Shown piece by piece: positions 1-5,407 of a stretch of DNA of 5,668 bases. Where the stretch lies: the NCBI GenBank assembly GCA_013821585.1, contig JACDGO010000155.1, positions 1 through 5,668 of the forward strand. The letters run 5' to 3'. The stretch comes from Sphingomonadaceae bacterium. Its GTDB lineage: Bacteria > Pseudomonadota > Alphaproteobacteria > Sphingomonadales > Sphingomonadaceae. The notes under the pieces are model-generated. The model searched no databases and was not told the DNA's origin. It saw only the letters and a program-made list of their open reading frames with translations. Made by a program: the position numbers and the translations under genes. Numbering within the stretch: the stretch's first letter is position 1; every line of letters starts with the position of its first letter.

Positions 1-270
1 CCCAAGGCGAATGCGCAGCCGGAGGAAGCGAAACGCAAGACCGAGCCACCGCCCCGCCGAAACCGGCTCGACAAGTCGGAGGCCGCGCTATCAGCTGCCG
101 AGGAGCGCCAGGTGCATTCGCGGGCGGAGTTCGATGCTCGCGAGCGAGCACTACGCGATGAGCGGCGGAAGATGGAGGCCAAGGAGCGCGCCCAGATCGA
201 ACGTCTCATCTCCACGCGCGACAAAGCGGCCAGCGCCTACGAGGATGCAATGCGCGATTGGCGCGGCTGA
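1..270 (+). CDS. 3' end of a charged coiled-coil protein (partial, function unknown)
   Basis: The first reading frame is open from the window edge to TGA at 268-270, giving the last 89 residues of a protein whose start lies outside. The N-terminal part seen here is basic and proline-rich (PPPRRNR near residues 17-23). The rest is almost all Glu, Lys, Arg, Ala and Asp with regular hydrophobic positions, as in a long alpha helix or coiled coil, and ends in AYEDAMRDWRG. No enzyme motif, signal peptide or membrane segment is visible. GC at third codon positions is high, which supports real coding. Its last 34 bases overlap the 3' end of the convergent gene at 237-449. I recall similar short Ala/Glu/Arg-rich hypothetical proteins in sphingomonads but cannot name a function. 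The frame is well supported; the product is unknown. Confidence 0.65.
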   Translation, partial: PKANAQPEEAKRKTEPPPRRNRLDKSEAALSAAEERQVHSRAEFDARERALRDERRKMEAKERAQIERLISTRDKAASAYEDAMRDWRG

Positions 271-449
271 CTCGAAGTATTGCGCATCTGAACCAGTCGC
301 AATGCGATAGCTTCCCACACTTCAACGCCATCGATGTCGCCTGCCAACGCCAGCGCGCCGATGCGCTCCGCAACAAAAAGGGCGGCTTGCTGGCCATGCT
401 GACGCTCGACGTGCGCGGCGCAGGCCCACAGTTCCCAATCCGGCACCAT
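237..449 (-). CDS. Small DUF6961-like hypothetical protein
   Basis: This is a 70-residue soluble protein with no signal peptide or membrane segment. The start ATG (449-447) has AGGA on the minus strand seven bases upstream. The protein opens with MVPDWELWACAAHVE, followed by HGQQAALFVAERIGALALA, GDIDGVEVWEAIALR and a Gln-rich, Ser/Arg-rich tail. The pattern xxELWACAxxVExxHG...AERIGxLAxxGDxxGVxxWxxIAxR matches what I remember of the DUF6961 family of short sphingomonad proteins. That is a family assignment from memory and gives no function. It probably folds as three short helices. Its 3' end runs 34 bases into the end of the convergent coding region at 1-270, and its start codon shares CATG with a possible start of the plus-strand gene at 448. 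A palindrome at 464-476 lies just upstream. Confidence 0.7.
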   Translation of the reverse strand: MVPDWELWACAAHVERQHGQQAALFVAERIGALALAGDIDGVEVWEAIALRLVQMRNTSSQPRQSRIASS

Positions 450-597
450 GCCGCTGTCCTACACGACGACTCGTCGCCAAGTCGAAGCGATGCGGAAGCG
501 CGAACCTCTCGACGCGGCAAGCTTCATCGTGCTGTGGTTGATCGCGGGCGCGTTCGTGCATGGTCTTATCGCGGGACTGATGGCCTTGCACCGATAG
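448..597 (+). CDS. Very small single-helix membrane protein (hypothetical)
   Basis: This 49-residue reading frame ends at TAG 595-597. The N-terminal half is polar and basic (TTTRRQ, MRKREPLDAAS). It is followed by one hydrophobic helix of about 22 residues, from roughly FIVLWLIAGAF to LIAGLMALH, containing a buried His. The expected topology is a single-pass inner membrane protein with the basic N-terminus in the cytoplasm. The start is uncertain. ATG 448 has no Shine-Dalgarno sequence and overlaps the start codon of the minus-strand gene at 237-449. ATG 490 would give 35 residues (MRKREPLDAAS...) and leave a proper divergent intergenic gap, but has only a weak GAAG close by. Third positions are GC-rich, as expected for coding. 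I do not recognise the family. The helix pattern is the main support, so an artefact is possible. Confidence 0.42.
   Translation: MPLSYTTTRRQVEAMRKREPLDAASFIVLWLIAGAFVHGLIAGLMALHR
464..476. repeat. Perfect inverted repeat CGACGA-C-TCGTCG upstream of the 237-449 gene
   Basis: There are two 6-bp arms (464-469 and 471-476) around a single central base. The repeat sits 15 bp upstream of the minus-strand start codon at 449. If the plus-strand gene starts at 490, it lies midway in the divergent gap, where an operator would be expected. If that gene starts at 448, the palindrome is inside its coding sequence. No regulator is identified. Confidence 0.35.
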
Positions 598-614
598 GGC
601 GCTGATCGCATCCT
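586..614 (+). promoter_or_regulatory. Possible sigma70-type promoter of the 642-824 gene
   Basis: TTGCAC (586-591) and CATCCT (609-614) are separated by exactly 17 bp and resemble the -35 and -10 boxes of alphaproteobacterial housekeeping promoters. Transcription would begin near 621, just ahead of the AAGGA ribosome binding site at 631-635 and the ATG at 642. The elements overlap the last codons of the upstream small gene. The -10 match is mediocre, so this is a proposal. Confidence 0.35.
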
Positions 615-641
615 GCCCCTTCCGACTCGAAAGGATCGCCG

Positions 642-824
642 ATGCTCCGCCTAGCCCTCGCCGCCGCAGCGCTGTCGCTCGCCGTCACGCCCGCGCTCGC
701 GGCCCCGTGCCGCGACGCGCACGGTAAGTTCACCAAGTGCGCCAAACCCGCAAAGCCGGTCCGCTGCAAGGCGGCCAACGGCAGGTTTGCCAAGTGCGGA
801 ACGCGGGGAGCGAGACCGGTCTGA
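642..824 (+). CDS. Small secreted protein with two Cys-x9-Cys repeats
   Basis: This is a 60-residue protein. ATG 642 has AAGGA at 631-635 with good spacing. Residues 1-20 form a typical Sec signal peptide (MLRLALAAAALS...) with a likely cleavage site after TPALA. The mature part, about 40 residues, is basic and holds two related units: CRDAHGKFTKC (residues 23-33) and CKAANGRFAKC (42-52), joined by a Lys/Pro linker and ending in GARPV. The regular Cys spacing suggests two intramolecular disulfides in the periplasm or outside the cell. I recall short secreted sphingomonad proteins with the C-x-D-A-x-G-K-F-x-K-C signature, but know of no function. It converges on the gene at 888-1157 across a hairpin. 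A gene-level call is well supported; the role is unknown. Confidence 0.8.
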   Translation: MLRLALAAAALSLAVTPALAAPCRDAHGKFTKCAKPAKPVRCKAANGRFAKCGTRGARPV

Positions 825-840
825 CATCGTTGACGCGTGA

Positions 841-871
841 GCCGGTCGCGCTCTCTCCCTGCGCGACCGGC
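841..871. terminator. Strong hairpin between convergent genes, possible bidirectional terminator
   Basis: GCCGGTCGCG (841-850) and CGCGACCGGC (862-871) are perfectly complementary over 10 bp around an 11-base loop. The hairpin lies 16 bp after the stop of the secreted Cys-repeat gene (+) and 16 bp after the stop of the gene at 888-1157 (-), where a shared terminator would be placed. No strong T-run follows on either strand (only CTTT near 881-884 on the plus strand), so it could instead act mainly as an RNA 3'-end stabiliser. Confidence 0.6.
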
Positions 872-887
872 GTCTCCAGCCTTTAGA

Positions 888-1157
888 TCAATGGTCGTGC
901 GCCTCGGTCTTCGTCGTGGCGGTCGTGGTGCTCATCTGCCGGACGACGGCCTTGTGCGCGCGCTTATGACGGACGACGCGGCGCACCGGGCGATGAACCA
1001 TCGGCCGCGCTGGCGACGTCGTATGACTGACGGCTCGCGTTGAGGTTGCGGTGGTCGTGCTCGACATCGAGCCGTTCGACATCTGCGCCACCGCGACGCC
1101 CGCGAAACAAACCGCCGTCGTCGCCAGTGCAATTTTGATCATTGAACGAACCATCAT
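888..1157 (-). CDS. Secreted low-complexity His/Arg/Thr-rich protein (hypothetical)
   Basis: This 89-residue protein begins with a Sec signal peptide (MIKIALATTAVCFAGVAVA, cleavage expected before QMSNGS). The Cys in the hydrophobic core is not in a lipobox. The mature part is low in complexity: a Ser/Thr stretch (SSTTTATSTR), a basic core with several His, Arg and Val (VHRPVRRVVRHKRAHKAVV), then a second STTTATT stretch and a tail ending in HDH. It therefore looks intrinsically disordered and cationic, possibly periplasmic or envelope-associated. GGGAG on the minus strand (1166-1162) lies 4 bases before ATG 1157 and 7 before ATG 1154, so the second Met may be the true start. The 1157 start overlaps the stop of the upstream gene as ATGA, which suggests translational coupling. 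The family is not recognised. Confidence 0.7.
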   Translation of the reverse strand: MMVRSMIKIALATTAVCFAGVAVAQMSNGSMSSTTTATSTRAVSHTTSPARPMVHRPVRRVVRHKRAHKAVVRQMSTTTATTKTEAHDH

Positions 1158-1672
1158 ATCTCTCCCAAGCGGCCTGTCGCCGCTGGTGGCGGTGTATCGG
1201 TCGCGCCTATCGAAGCCAATGGCGCACGAGATTGCCAGTCAATGTTCGGCAGCTTCTCAGACGCCGTCAGGGTGAGGTGCTGTTCGTTCGCGAAGCCCGG
1301 CAACGGATAGAGCCGCGCGTTCTCGCGCGCCCGTTCGATGAGCGTGGCCCTAGCTTGTTCGATCGCGTCTCGCGCCCCGCGTCGGCGATCTCGCTCCGCT
1401 TTCGGCGCACACGCATCGGCCACCAATTCATCGACCTCAGCCGTTAGTTCGATGCCGACGCTGCGCGCGATGCCATTCAGGCAAGACTGAGCGGTGGTTC
1501 CCCGAACCACGTCGCCGATGGCGTCGCTGTGCGCCCTGGTCATCGGGTCGCCTATGCACTGCCAGAACTCGTCGAACATCCAGCGCTCACCGCGTCCCGC
1601 CGCGTAGAGAAACGCCAGCGCGAACCGTAGCGCCATCGTGCGGCGAACAGGTTTGGCCCGGCTCTGCGCCAC
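1154..1672 (-). CDS. Hypothetical protein, start uncertain and possibly 5'-truncated
   Basis: This is a 172-residue frame from GTG 1672 to a TGA that overlaps the next gene. The first 75 residues look like a compact helical domain (ALRFALAFLYAAGRGERW, MFDEFWQCIGD, then TAQSCLNGIARSVGI). The middle is charged and helical (ELTAEVDELVAD, ARDAIEQARATLIERA). The last 40 residues are Pro/Ala-rich. There is no signal peptide or membrane segment. I vaguely associate the RFALAFLY...W-FDxFW...NGIxRxVG pattern with sphingomonad hypothetical proteins but know of no function. GTG 1672 has no good ribosome binding site. The frame stays open upstream to a TGA at 1726-1724, and that extra stretch (FEREHLILKALAALDEA) also looks like protein. 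An in-frame ATG sits just before that stop (1729-1727). A 5' nonsense mutation or an unusual start is therefore possible. The tRNA-Gln promoter may read into it. Confidence 0.55.
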   Translation of the reverse strand: MAQSRAKPVRRTMALRFALAFLYAAGRGERWMFDEFWQCIGDPMTRAHSDAIGDVVRGTTAQSCLNGIARSVGIELTAEVDELVADACAPKAERDRRRGARDAIEQARATLIERARENARLYPLPGFANEQHLTLTASEKLPNIDWQSRAPLASIGATDTPPPAATGRLGEI

Positions 1673-1800
1673 CGCTTCATCGAGCGCCGCGAGGGCTTTG
1701 AGGATCAGATGTTCACGCTCGAATCACATCGCGCGCATGAGAACATATTGCGAACGACGGCGGAAGCCAATAACCGTTGGCGAAGCCGCGAACGAGTAGC

Positions 1801-1874
1801 TGGATGCCCCGCGAGGATTCGAACCTCGATAAACGGATTCAGAGTCCGGTGTCTTACCGTTAGACGACGGGGCA
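1801..1874 (-). tRNA. tRNA-Gln (anticodon CUG)
   Basis: Read on the minus strand, this folds as a complete 74-base cloverleaf with encoded CCA. The acceptor stem TGCCCCG/CGGGGCA starts with the weak U1-A72 pair typical of Gln tRNAs. The D stem is GTCT/AGAC with GG in the loop. The anticodon stem is CCGGA/TCCGT with loop CTCTGAA, so the anticodon is CUG, reading CAG. The variable loop is short. The T arm is CGAGG-TTCGAAT-CCTCG. Two features are odd: the discriminator base is U rather than the usual G, and pair 27-43 is C-U. In most alphaproteobacteria this tRNA is first charged with Glu and then amidated by GatCAB. It could be the only CUG tRNA or a variant extra copy; the window cannot tell. 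The promoter is at 1888-1916; no strong terminator follows. Confidence 0.95.
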
Positions 1875-1887
1875 GCAGCGGAGGCGC

Positions 1888-1916
1888 GAAATAGGCAAGG
1901 GGTAGCTTCAAGTCAA
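1888..1916 (-). promoter_or_regulatory. sigma70-type promoter of tRNA-Gln
   Basis: On the minus strand TTGACT (1916-1911) and TATTTC (1893-1888) are separated by exactly 17 bp. The -10 box ends 13 bp before the first tRNA base at 1874, which fits a short 5' leader for RNase P removal. This is the best promoter match in the window. Confidence 0.75.
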
Positions 1917-1929
1917 CGCGGCGGGCGGG

Positions 1930-1958
1930 TTGCCGCCACCCCGCCGCGCGGCTATCCT
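1930..1958 (+). promoter_or_regulatory. Probable promoter of the ppx-rlmE operon
   Basis: TTGCCG (1930-1935) and TATCCT (1953-1958) are spaced by 17 bp. Transcription would start near 1965, giving a leader of about 33 bases before ATG 1998. It is divergent from the tRNA-Gln promoter, with the two -35 boxes 13 bp apart (1917-1929), so the promoters could affect each other. Confidence 0.5.
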
Positions 1959-1997
1959 CGCGTCAAGTTCCGCGCAGGTATCTCCCGCGCGGCGAGC

Positions 1998-3011
1998 ATG
2001 AAATGCCTGGCGATGGCGGACCTGCATCAACCCGCGCCGCGCACGCGCAATCCGCGGCGGCTCTATGCGGCGCTGGACCTTGGCACCAATAATTGCCGCT
2101 TGCTGATTGCGCGGCCATCCGACAGCGGCTTCACTGTGGTCGATGCGTTCTCGCGCATCGTCCGCCTCGGCGAAGGGCTGGCGGCGTCGGGCAAGCTCAG
2201 CGACGAGGCGATCGAGCGCGCGATCGAGGCGCTGACGGTATGCGCGGACAAACTCAGCCGTAGGGGCGTCCATTTGTCGCGATCGGTGGCGACCGAAGCG
2301 TGCCGCCAAGCGTCCAACGGCGGCGCGTTCGTCGAGCGCGTCTATCGCGAGACGGGCATCGCGCTCGACGTGATTGCCCCCGGTGAGGAGGCGCGGCTGG
2401 CGGTCGCGGGTTGCCATGCGCTGCTCGAGGAGGGCGACGGACCCGCGCTGATCTTCGACATCGGCGGCGGATCGACCGAGCTGGTGCTGCTCGAACCGGG
2501 CGACGGCGCGCCGATTGTCGCCGAATGGCTGAGCGTGCCGTGGGGTGTCGTCTCGCTGGCCGAGGCCGAACCCCACGGGTCGCCCGACCGCGACGAGCGC
2601 CTCGCCGCCTATGCGCGGATGCGCGCGCGGGCCGCGGAGAGCATGGCCGACTTCATCGATCACAGAATGTTCGCGGGCGAAGCGCCGCTGCGGCTGCTCG
2701 GCACGAGCGGAACGGTGACGACACTCGGCAGCGTTCATCTCGGCCTCGACGCCTATGACCGGCGCCTGGTCGATGGGCTGAAAGTGCCGACGGAATCGAT
2801 GCGGGCGATCAGCGCCGACCTCGCGCAGCGTTCGGTCGCCGAGCGCGCCGAACTTCCCTGCATCGGTGACGAGCGCGCGGATTTGGTCGTCGCGGGCTGC
2901 GCCATCCTGGAGGCTATCCTCGACATCTGGCCCGCGCCGCGCGTTGGCGTCGCCGATCGCGGCATCCGCGAGGGGATTTTGCGCGCATTGATCGCGTCAG
3001 GTGCGCGATGA
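1998..3011 (+). CDS. ppx: Ppx/GppA family phosphatase (exopolyphosphatase-like)
   Basis: This is a cytoplasmic enzyme of the ASKHA superfamily that releases terminal phosphate from polyphosphate, or converts pppGpp to ppGpp, linking phosphate storage to the stringent response. The 337 residues cover only the two-lobed phosphatase core; the C-terminal HD-type domain of the longer E. coli Ppx and GppA (about 500 residues) is absent, as is usual for the short alphaproteobacterial form. Visible motifs are [12 protein letters not shown] (27-38, phosphate 1 loop), SVATEACR (96-103), APGEEARL (127-134, containing the likely catalytic Glu), [10 protein letters not shown] (153-162, phosphate 2 loop), [10 protein letters not shown] (235-244) and DRGIREGIL (320-328). 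ATG 1998 and ATG 2013 are both possible starts; neither has a strong ribosome binding site. It is followed at once by rlmE, a pairing common in alphaproteobacteria. Whether Ppx or GppA activity dominates cannot be read from the sequence. Confidence 0.92.
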   Translation: MKCLAMADLHQPAPRTRNPRRLYAALDLGTNNCRLLIARPSDSGFTVVDAFSRIVRLGEGLAASGKLSDEAIERAIEALTVCADKLSRRGVHLSRSVATEACRQASNGGAFVERVYRETGIALDVIAPGEEARLAVAGCHALLEEGDGPALIFDIGGGSTELVLLEPGDGAPIVAEWLSVPWGVVSLAEAEPHGSPDRDERLAAYARMRARAAESMADFIDHRMFAGEAPLRLLGTSGTVTTLGSVHLGLDAYDRRLVDGLKVPTESMRAISADLAQRSVAERAELPCIGDERADLVVAGCAILEAILDIWPAPRVGVADRGIREGILRALIASGAR

Positions 3012-3013
3012 GG
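3009..3013 (+). promoter_or_regulatory. rlmE ribosome binding site built on the ppx stop codon
   Basis: TGAGG contains the ppx stop (TGA, 3009-3011) and supplies the GAGG core 8 bases before GTG 3022. The alternative GTG at 3001 has no such site. This decides the rlmE start and implies coupling: a ribosome ending ppx sits on the site used to start rlmE. Confidence 0.6.
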
Positions 3014-3021
3014 CTCCGTTC

Positions 3022-3696
3022 GTGAGCAGGGGCGGATCCGGCGGGCGGACGCGCGTCAAGACATCGCGTGGGCGCTCGCCGCAGTCGACGCGCTGGCTCG
3101 AGCGGCAGTTGAACGACCCTTACGTCAAGCGCGCCAAGGCCGAAGGCTATCGCAGCCGCGCCGCATACAAGCTGATCGAGCTCGACGCGCGCTTCGGGTT
3201 TTTGAAGGGCGCGCGCACGGTGCTCGATCTCGGCATCGCGCCGGGCGGATGGGCTCAAGTAGTGAGGAAGACCGCTCCCAAGGCGCGCATCATCGGCATC
3301 GACCTGCTGCCGGTCGACCCGATCGAGGGCGTCGAGATCGTCCAGCTCGATTTCATGGCCGACGCCGCGCCGGAATGGCTGAACGACGCGCTCGGCGGTT
3401 CGGCCGACCTCGTGCTGTCGGACATGGCGGCGAATACCGTCGGCCATCCGCAGACCGACCATCTGCGGACGATGGCGCTGGTCGAGGCGGCGGTCGCCTT
3501 CGCCTGCGACGTGCTCGAGCCCGGCGGCGCGTTCGTCGCCAAGTCGCTCGCCGGCGGCGCCGACAGCACGCTCGTCACCACGCTCAAGCGCAATTTCGCG
3601 AGCGTCAAACACGCCAAGCCGCCCGCGAGCCGCAAGGGGTCGTCCGAATGGTACGTCGTCGCGCAAGGATTCAAAGGCGCGGAATCAGCGTCCTGA
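3022..3696 (+). CDS. rlmE: 23S rRNA (uridine-2'-O)-methyltransferase RlmE (FtsJ/RrmJ)
   Basis: This is an S-adenosylmethionine-dependent enzyme that methylates the 2'-OH of the A-loop uridine (U2552 in E. coli numbering) of 23S rRNA on a late 50S particle, a step in large-subunit maturation. From GTG 3022 the protein has 224 residues, close to the usual size. A basic N-terminal tail ([18 protein letters not shown]) is followed by [16 protein letters not shown], then a Rossmann-type fold with the SAM loop DLGIAPGGW (69-77) and [10 protein letters not shown] (91-100). The K-D-K-E catalytic set is complete: K50 in SRAAYKL, D134 in VLSDMAAN, K174 in FVAKSLAGG and E209 in [10 protein letters not shown]. 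The gene follows ppx in a tight operon. An upstream GTG at 3001 would add seven residues but lacks a ribosome binding site. The last 12 bp overlap the 3' end of the convergent M23 gene. Confidence 0.95.
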   Translation: MSRGGSGGRTRVKTSRGRSPQSTRWLERQLNDPYVKRAKAEGYRSRAAYKLIELDARFGFLKGARTVLDLGIAPGGWAQVVRKTAPKARIIGIDLLPVDPIEGVEIVQLDFMADAAPEWLNDALGGSADLVLSDMAANTVGHPQTDHLRTMALVEAAVAFACDVLEPGGAFVAKSLAGGADSTLVTTLKRNFASVKHAKPPASRKGSSEWYVVAQGFKGAESAS

Positions 3697-5157
3697 AATC
3701 GAGGTGAGGCGCGCGAGCTTGCCGCGGAACGCCTGGAGTTCGCCGCCGCTCAAGAGCGAGGTCGCGGCGAAATTAACTGTGCCGGGATTGACCGGGACGC
3801 CGTTGCGATAAACCTCGAAGTGGAGATGCGGGCCGGTCGAAAGGCCGGTCGAGCCGACATAGCCGATCACCTGCCCCTGCGCGACGCGCGCGCCGGGCGC
3901 GACGGCGATGCGGCTCATGTGCGCATAGCCCGTGCCGAGGCCGCCGGCGTGCTGAAGCTTGACCATGTTGCCGTGGCCGCCATGCCAGCCGGCGAAGGCG
4001 ACGATGCCGTCGGTCGCGGCGTGAATCGGCGAACCGTAAACCGCGCCGTAATCGACGCCCTGGTGCATGCGCGTATAGCCGAGCAGCGGGTGGAAACGCA
4101 TGCCGAAGCTCGACGTCTTGTGCCCGTCGACGGGCACCGCGAAGCCCGAACGCCGCTGGCCGACGCCCGCCGCGTCATACCATTCAGTGCGGCCGCCGAT
4201 CGTCCACTGGATCATCCGCGTGGCGCGCGCGCCTTCGCTCAAGCCGACGTAGAGGAGATTGCCAAAGCGCACGTCGCCGGTCGCCGCGCGATCGCGCTCG
4301 ACGACAAGGTCGAAGCGCGCGTCGGCGTCGAGATTGCCCATCGACACCTTCGGCGCGAGCGCGCGGATATAGGCCTCGACCGTCTTGGCGGGCGCGCCCG
4401 CCGCGGTCGCCGAGACGAACACGCCGTCGCCGACGCGACCCGATACGCGCAGCGGCGTATGATCGACCGCGATCGGCAGGCGGTGCATGACGACCGCGCC
4501 ATTCTCGCGCGCGAACTGGACACGCATGTCGAAGCGCGCGCGGAAGCCGAGCGCGTCGAGCGGACGCGCGACATTCTTGTCGGGGCGGCGGCCGAGCGTC
4601 AGCGCGAGCGCGGTGCCTGGCGCGATGTCGCCGACATCGACGACGTCGGACGTGAGGTTGGCGACGCGCGACGCTTCGCTCGAACCCACACCCGCGCGTT
4701 CGAGCGCGCGGGCGAGGCCGTCGCCCTGCCCTATCGTCGCGGAGAGTTCGATCATCGGCCGTTCGGGCGTGCCGGCAAGCGGCTGCACCGCATCGGTCGC
4801 GCCCATGCGCCTTCCGCTGTCGCCGCCGAAAGCGAGCGGCGCGATCGATTGCGCGCGGTTTTCCTCCCAGGCGGCGACCGCCATCGGCGCGGGCGTCGCG
4901 CCGGGGATCGTCCGCCAGCCGGGCGAGAGCGTATAGGTAAGCGCGCACAAGCCGGCGCAGGTGGCAAGGCCGCGCCACCAAATGCGCGAGCCGATCTGCG
5001 CGCCGAGATCGGGAACAAGGTCGAGATGGTCGAAGCGCCGTGGCGAGCCGATGTCGGCGCGGCCGAAACTGGGTGTGAAAGCCGGAATCGCGCGGTCGAG
5101 CGACAGCATGCCCGCGCCGCCGGAGCCTCCGAACATTGCTTCGCTGCGCTGATACAA
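3685..5157 (-). CDS. Membrane-anchored M23 (LytM-type) peptidoglycan endopeptidase
   Basis: This is a zinc endopeptidase expected to cut peptide cross-links of peptidoglycan in the periplasm during growth or division. From TTG 5157 it has 490 residues. A short cytoplasmic tail holds the [19 protein letters not shown] stretch, typical of sphingomonad members. One membrane helix spans about residues 61-80 ([20 protein letters not shown]). A periplasmic region (about 130-320) has the OapA/Csd3-like build of three-domain M23 enzymes, and the catalytic domain starts near 340 ([19 protein letters not shown]). Metal ligands are H365 and D369 (MHQGVDY) and H446 (GPHLHFE); H413 (YAHM) and H444 complete the active site, so it looks active. 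Start choice is open: neither TTG 5157 (LYQRSEAM...) nor ATG 5136 (MFGGSGG...) has a clear ribosome binding site, while the frame continues to 5409 with sequence that does not look coding. A CtrA-like site lies upstream. Confidence 0.9.
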   Translation of the reverse strand: MYQRSEAMFGGSGGAGMLSLDRAIPAFTPSFGRADIGSPRRFDHLDLVPDLGAQIGSRIWWRGLATCAGLCALTYTLSPGWRTIPGATPAPMAVAAWEENRAQSIAPLAFGGDSGRRMGATDAVQPLAGTPERPMIELSATIGQGDGLARALERAGVGSSEASRVANLTSDVVDVGDIAPGTALALTLGRRPDKNVARPLDALGFRARFDMRVQFARENGAVVMHRLPIAVDHTPLRVSGRVGDGVFVSATAAGAPAKTVEAYIRALAPKVSMGNLDADARFDLVVERDRAATGDVRFGNLLYVGLSEGARATRMIQWTIGGRTEWYDAAGVGQRRSGFAVPVDGHKTSSFGMRFHPLLGYTRMHQGVDYGAVYGSPIHAATDGIVAFAGWHGGHGNMVKLQHAGGLGTGYAHMSRIAVAPGARVAQGQVIGYVGSTGLSTGPHLHFEVYRNGVPVNPGTVNFAATSLLSGGELQAFRGKLARLTSISGR

Positions 5158-5228
5158 GCCAGCCCGCCCCGTTTTCGCAACCCGCCCGGCCCTGCGGCCG
5201 CCGGTGCGAGGTGTGTGAAGGGAAAGCG

Positions 5229-5243
5229 TTAATGTCAAACTAA
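5229..5243 (-). promoter_or_regulatory. CtrA-like site TTAG-N7-TTAA upstream of the M23 gene
   Basis: On the minus strand this reads TTAG, TTTGACA, TTAA: seven of the eight specified bases of the CtrA full site (TTAA-N7-TTAA), 72 bp upstream of TTG 5157. It also contains TTGACA (5238-5233), a perfect -35 box for the peptidase gene, although no good -10 follows at 16-18 bp. CtrA sites overlapping -35 boxes are a known arrangement in alphaproteobacteria. The site is short, so chance is possible. Confidence 0.4.
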
Positions 5244-5328
5244 CCCGCGCGGGCGGCGGCATGGCGTGCGATGAGGCGTGGCGCAGCGGGGACGAATGCC
5301 CGTTCAACGTACCGCAGTCGCCTAATGT

Positions 5329-5360
5329 CCTTCGTCGAAGGGTCGGCATTGTTCGTCGAA
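5329..5360. repeat. Two TTCGTCGAA palindromes 21 bp apart, operator-like
   Basis: TTCGTCGAA occurs at 5331-5339 and again at 5352-5360, a 21-bp period, i.e. two helical turns. Each copy is a perfect inverted repeat around a central T; the first extends to CCTTCG-T-CGAAGG (5329-5341). They lie between the M23 gene and the secreted-protein gene at 5422, in noncoding DNA. The layout is that expected for a dimeric regulator binding twice on one face of the DNA. The regulator is not identified. Confidence 0.45.
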
Positions 5361-5407
5361 TCGTCACTCCAATGCTTCCCATCCCTCCGGATATGTTCGG
5401 GCGGGTC

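Noticed and set aside
135..150. Inverted repeat TGCTCG-CGAG-CGAGCA
   Set aside because: It lies inside the coiled-coil coding region and encodes its normal Ala/Arg/Glu-rich sequence; nothing suggests a terminator or operator.
206..605. Several overlapping frames (258-605 plus, 206-520 minus, 322-591 minus)
   Set aside because: They are shadows of the DUF6961-like gene and the small membrane-protein frame, with Arg/Ala/Ser-rich products and no family pattern.
1766..1781. Hairpin GCCAA-TAACCG-TTGGC after the tRNA as a terminator
   Set aside because: It has only five base pairs and no T-run on the minus strand, so it is too weak to call.
1908..2738. 276-residue minus-strand frame opposite ppx
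   Set aside because: It is a low-complexity Arg/Ala-rich translation lying opposite strong Ppx motifs; its end also runs across the promoter region.
2914..3666. 250-residue minus-strand frame opposite rlmE
   Set aside because: It is a mirror of the rlmE codon pattern without recognisable domains; rlmE itself has a full catalytic set.
3831..3852. Direct repeat of GGCCGGTCGA
   Set aside because: It encodes the STGLSTGP stretch next to the conserved HLH motif of M23 enzymes, so protein constraint explains it.
3820..5232. 470-residue open frame on the plus strand opposite the M23 gene
   Set aside because: Its product is Arg/Ala/Asp-rich without any domain, and the opposite strand carries a complete M23 enzyme with all active-site residues. 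Long antisense frames are common in very GC-rich DNA.
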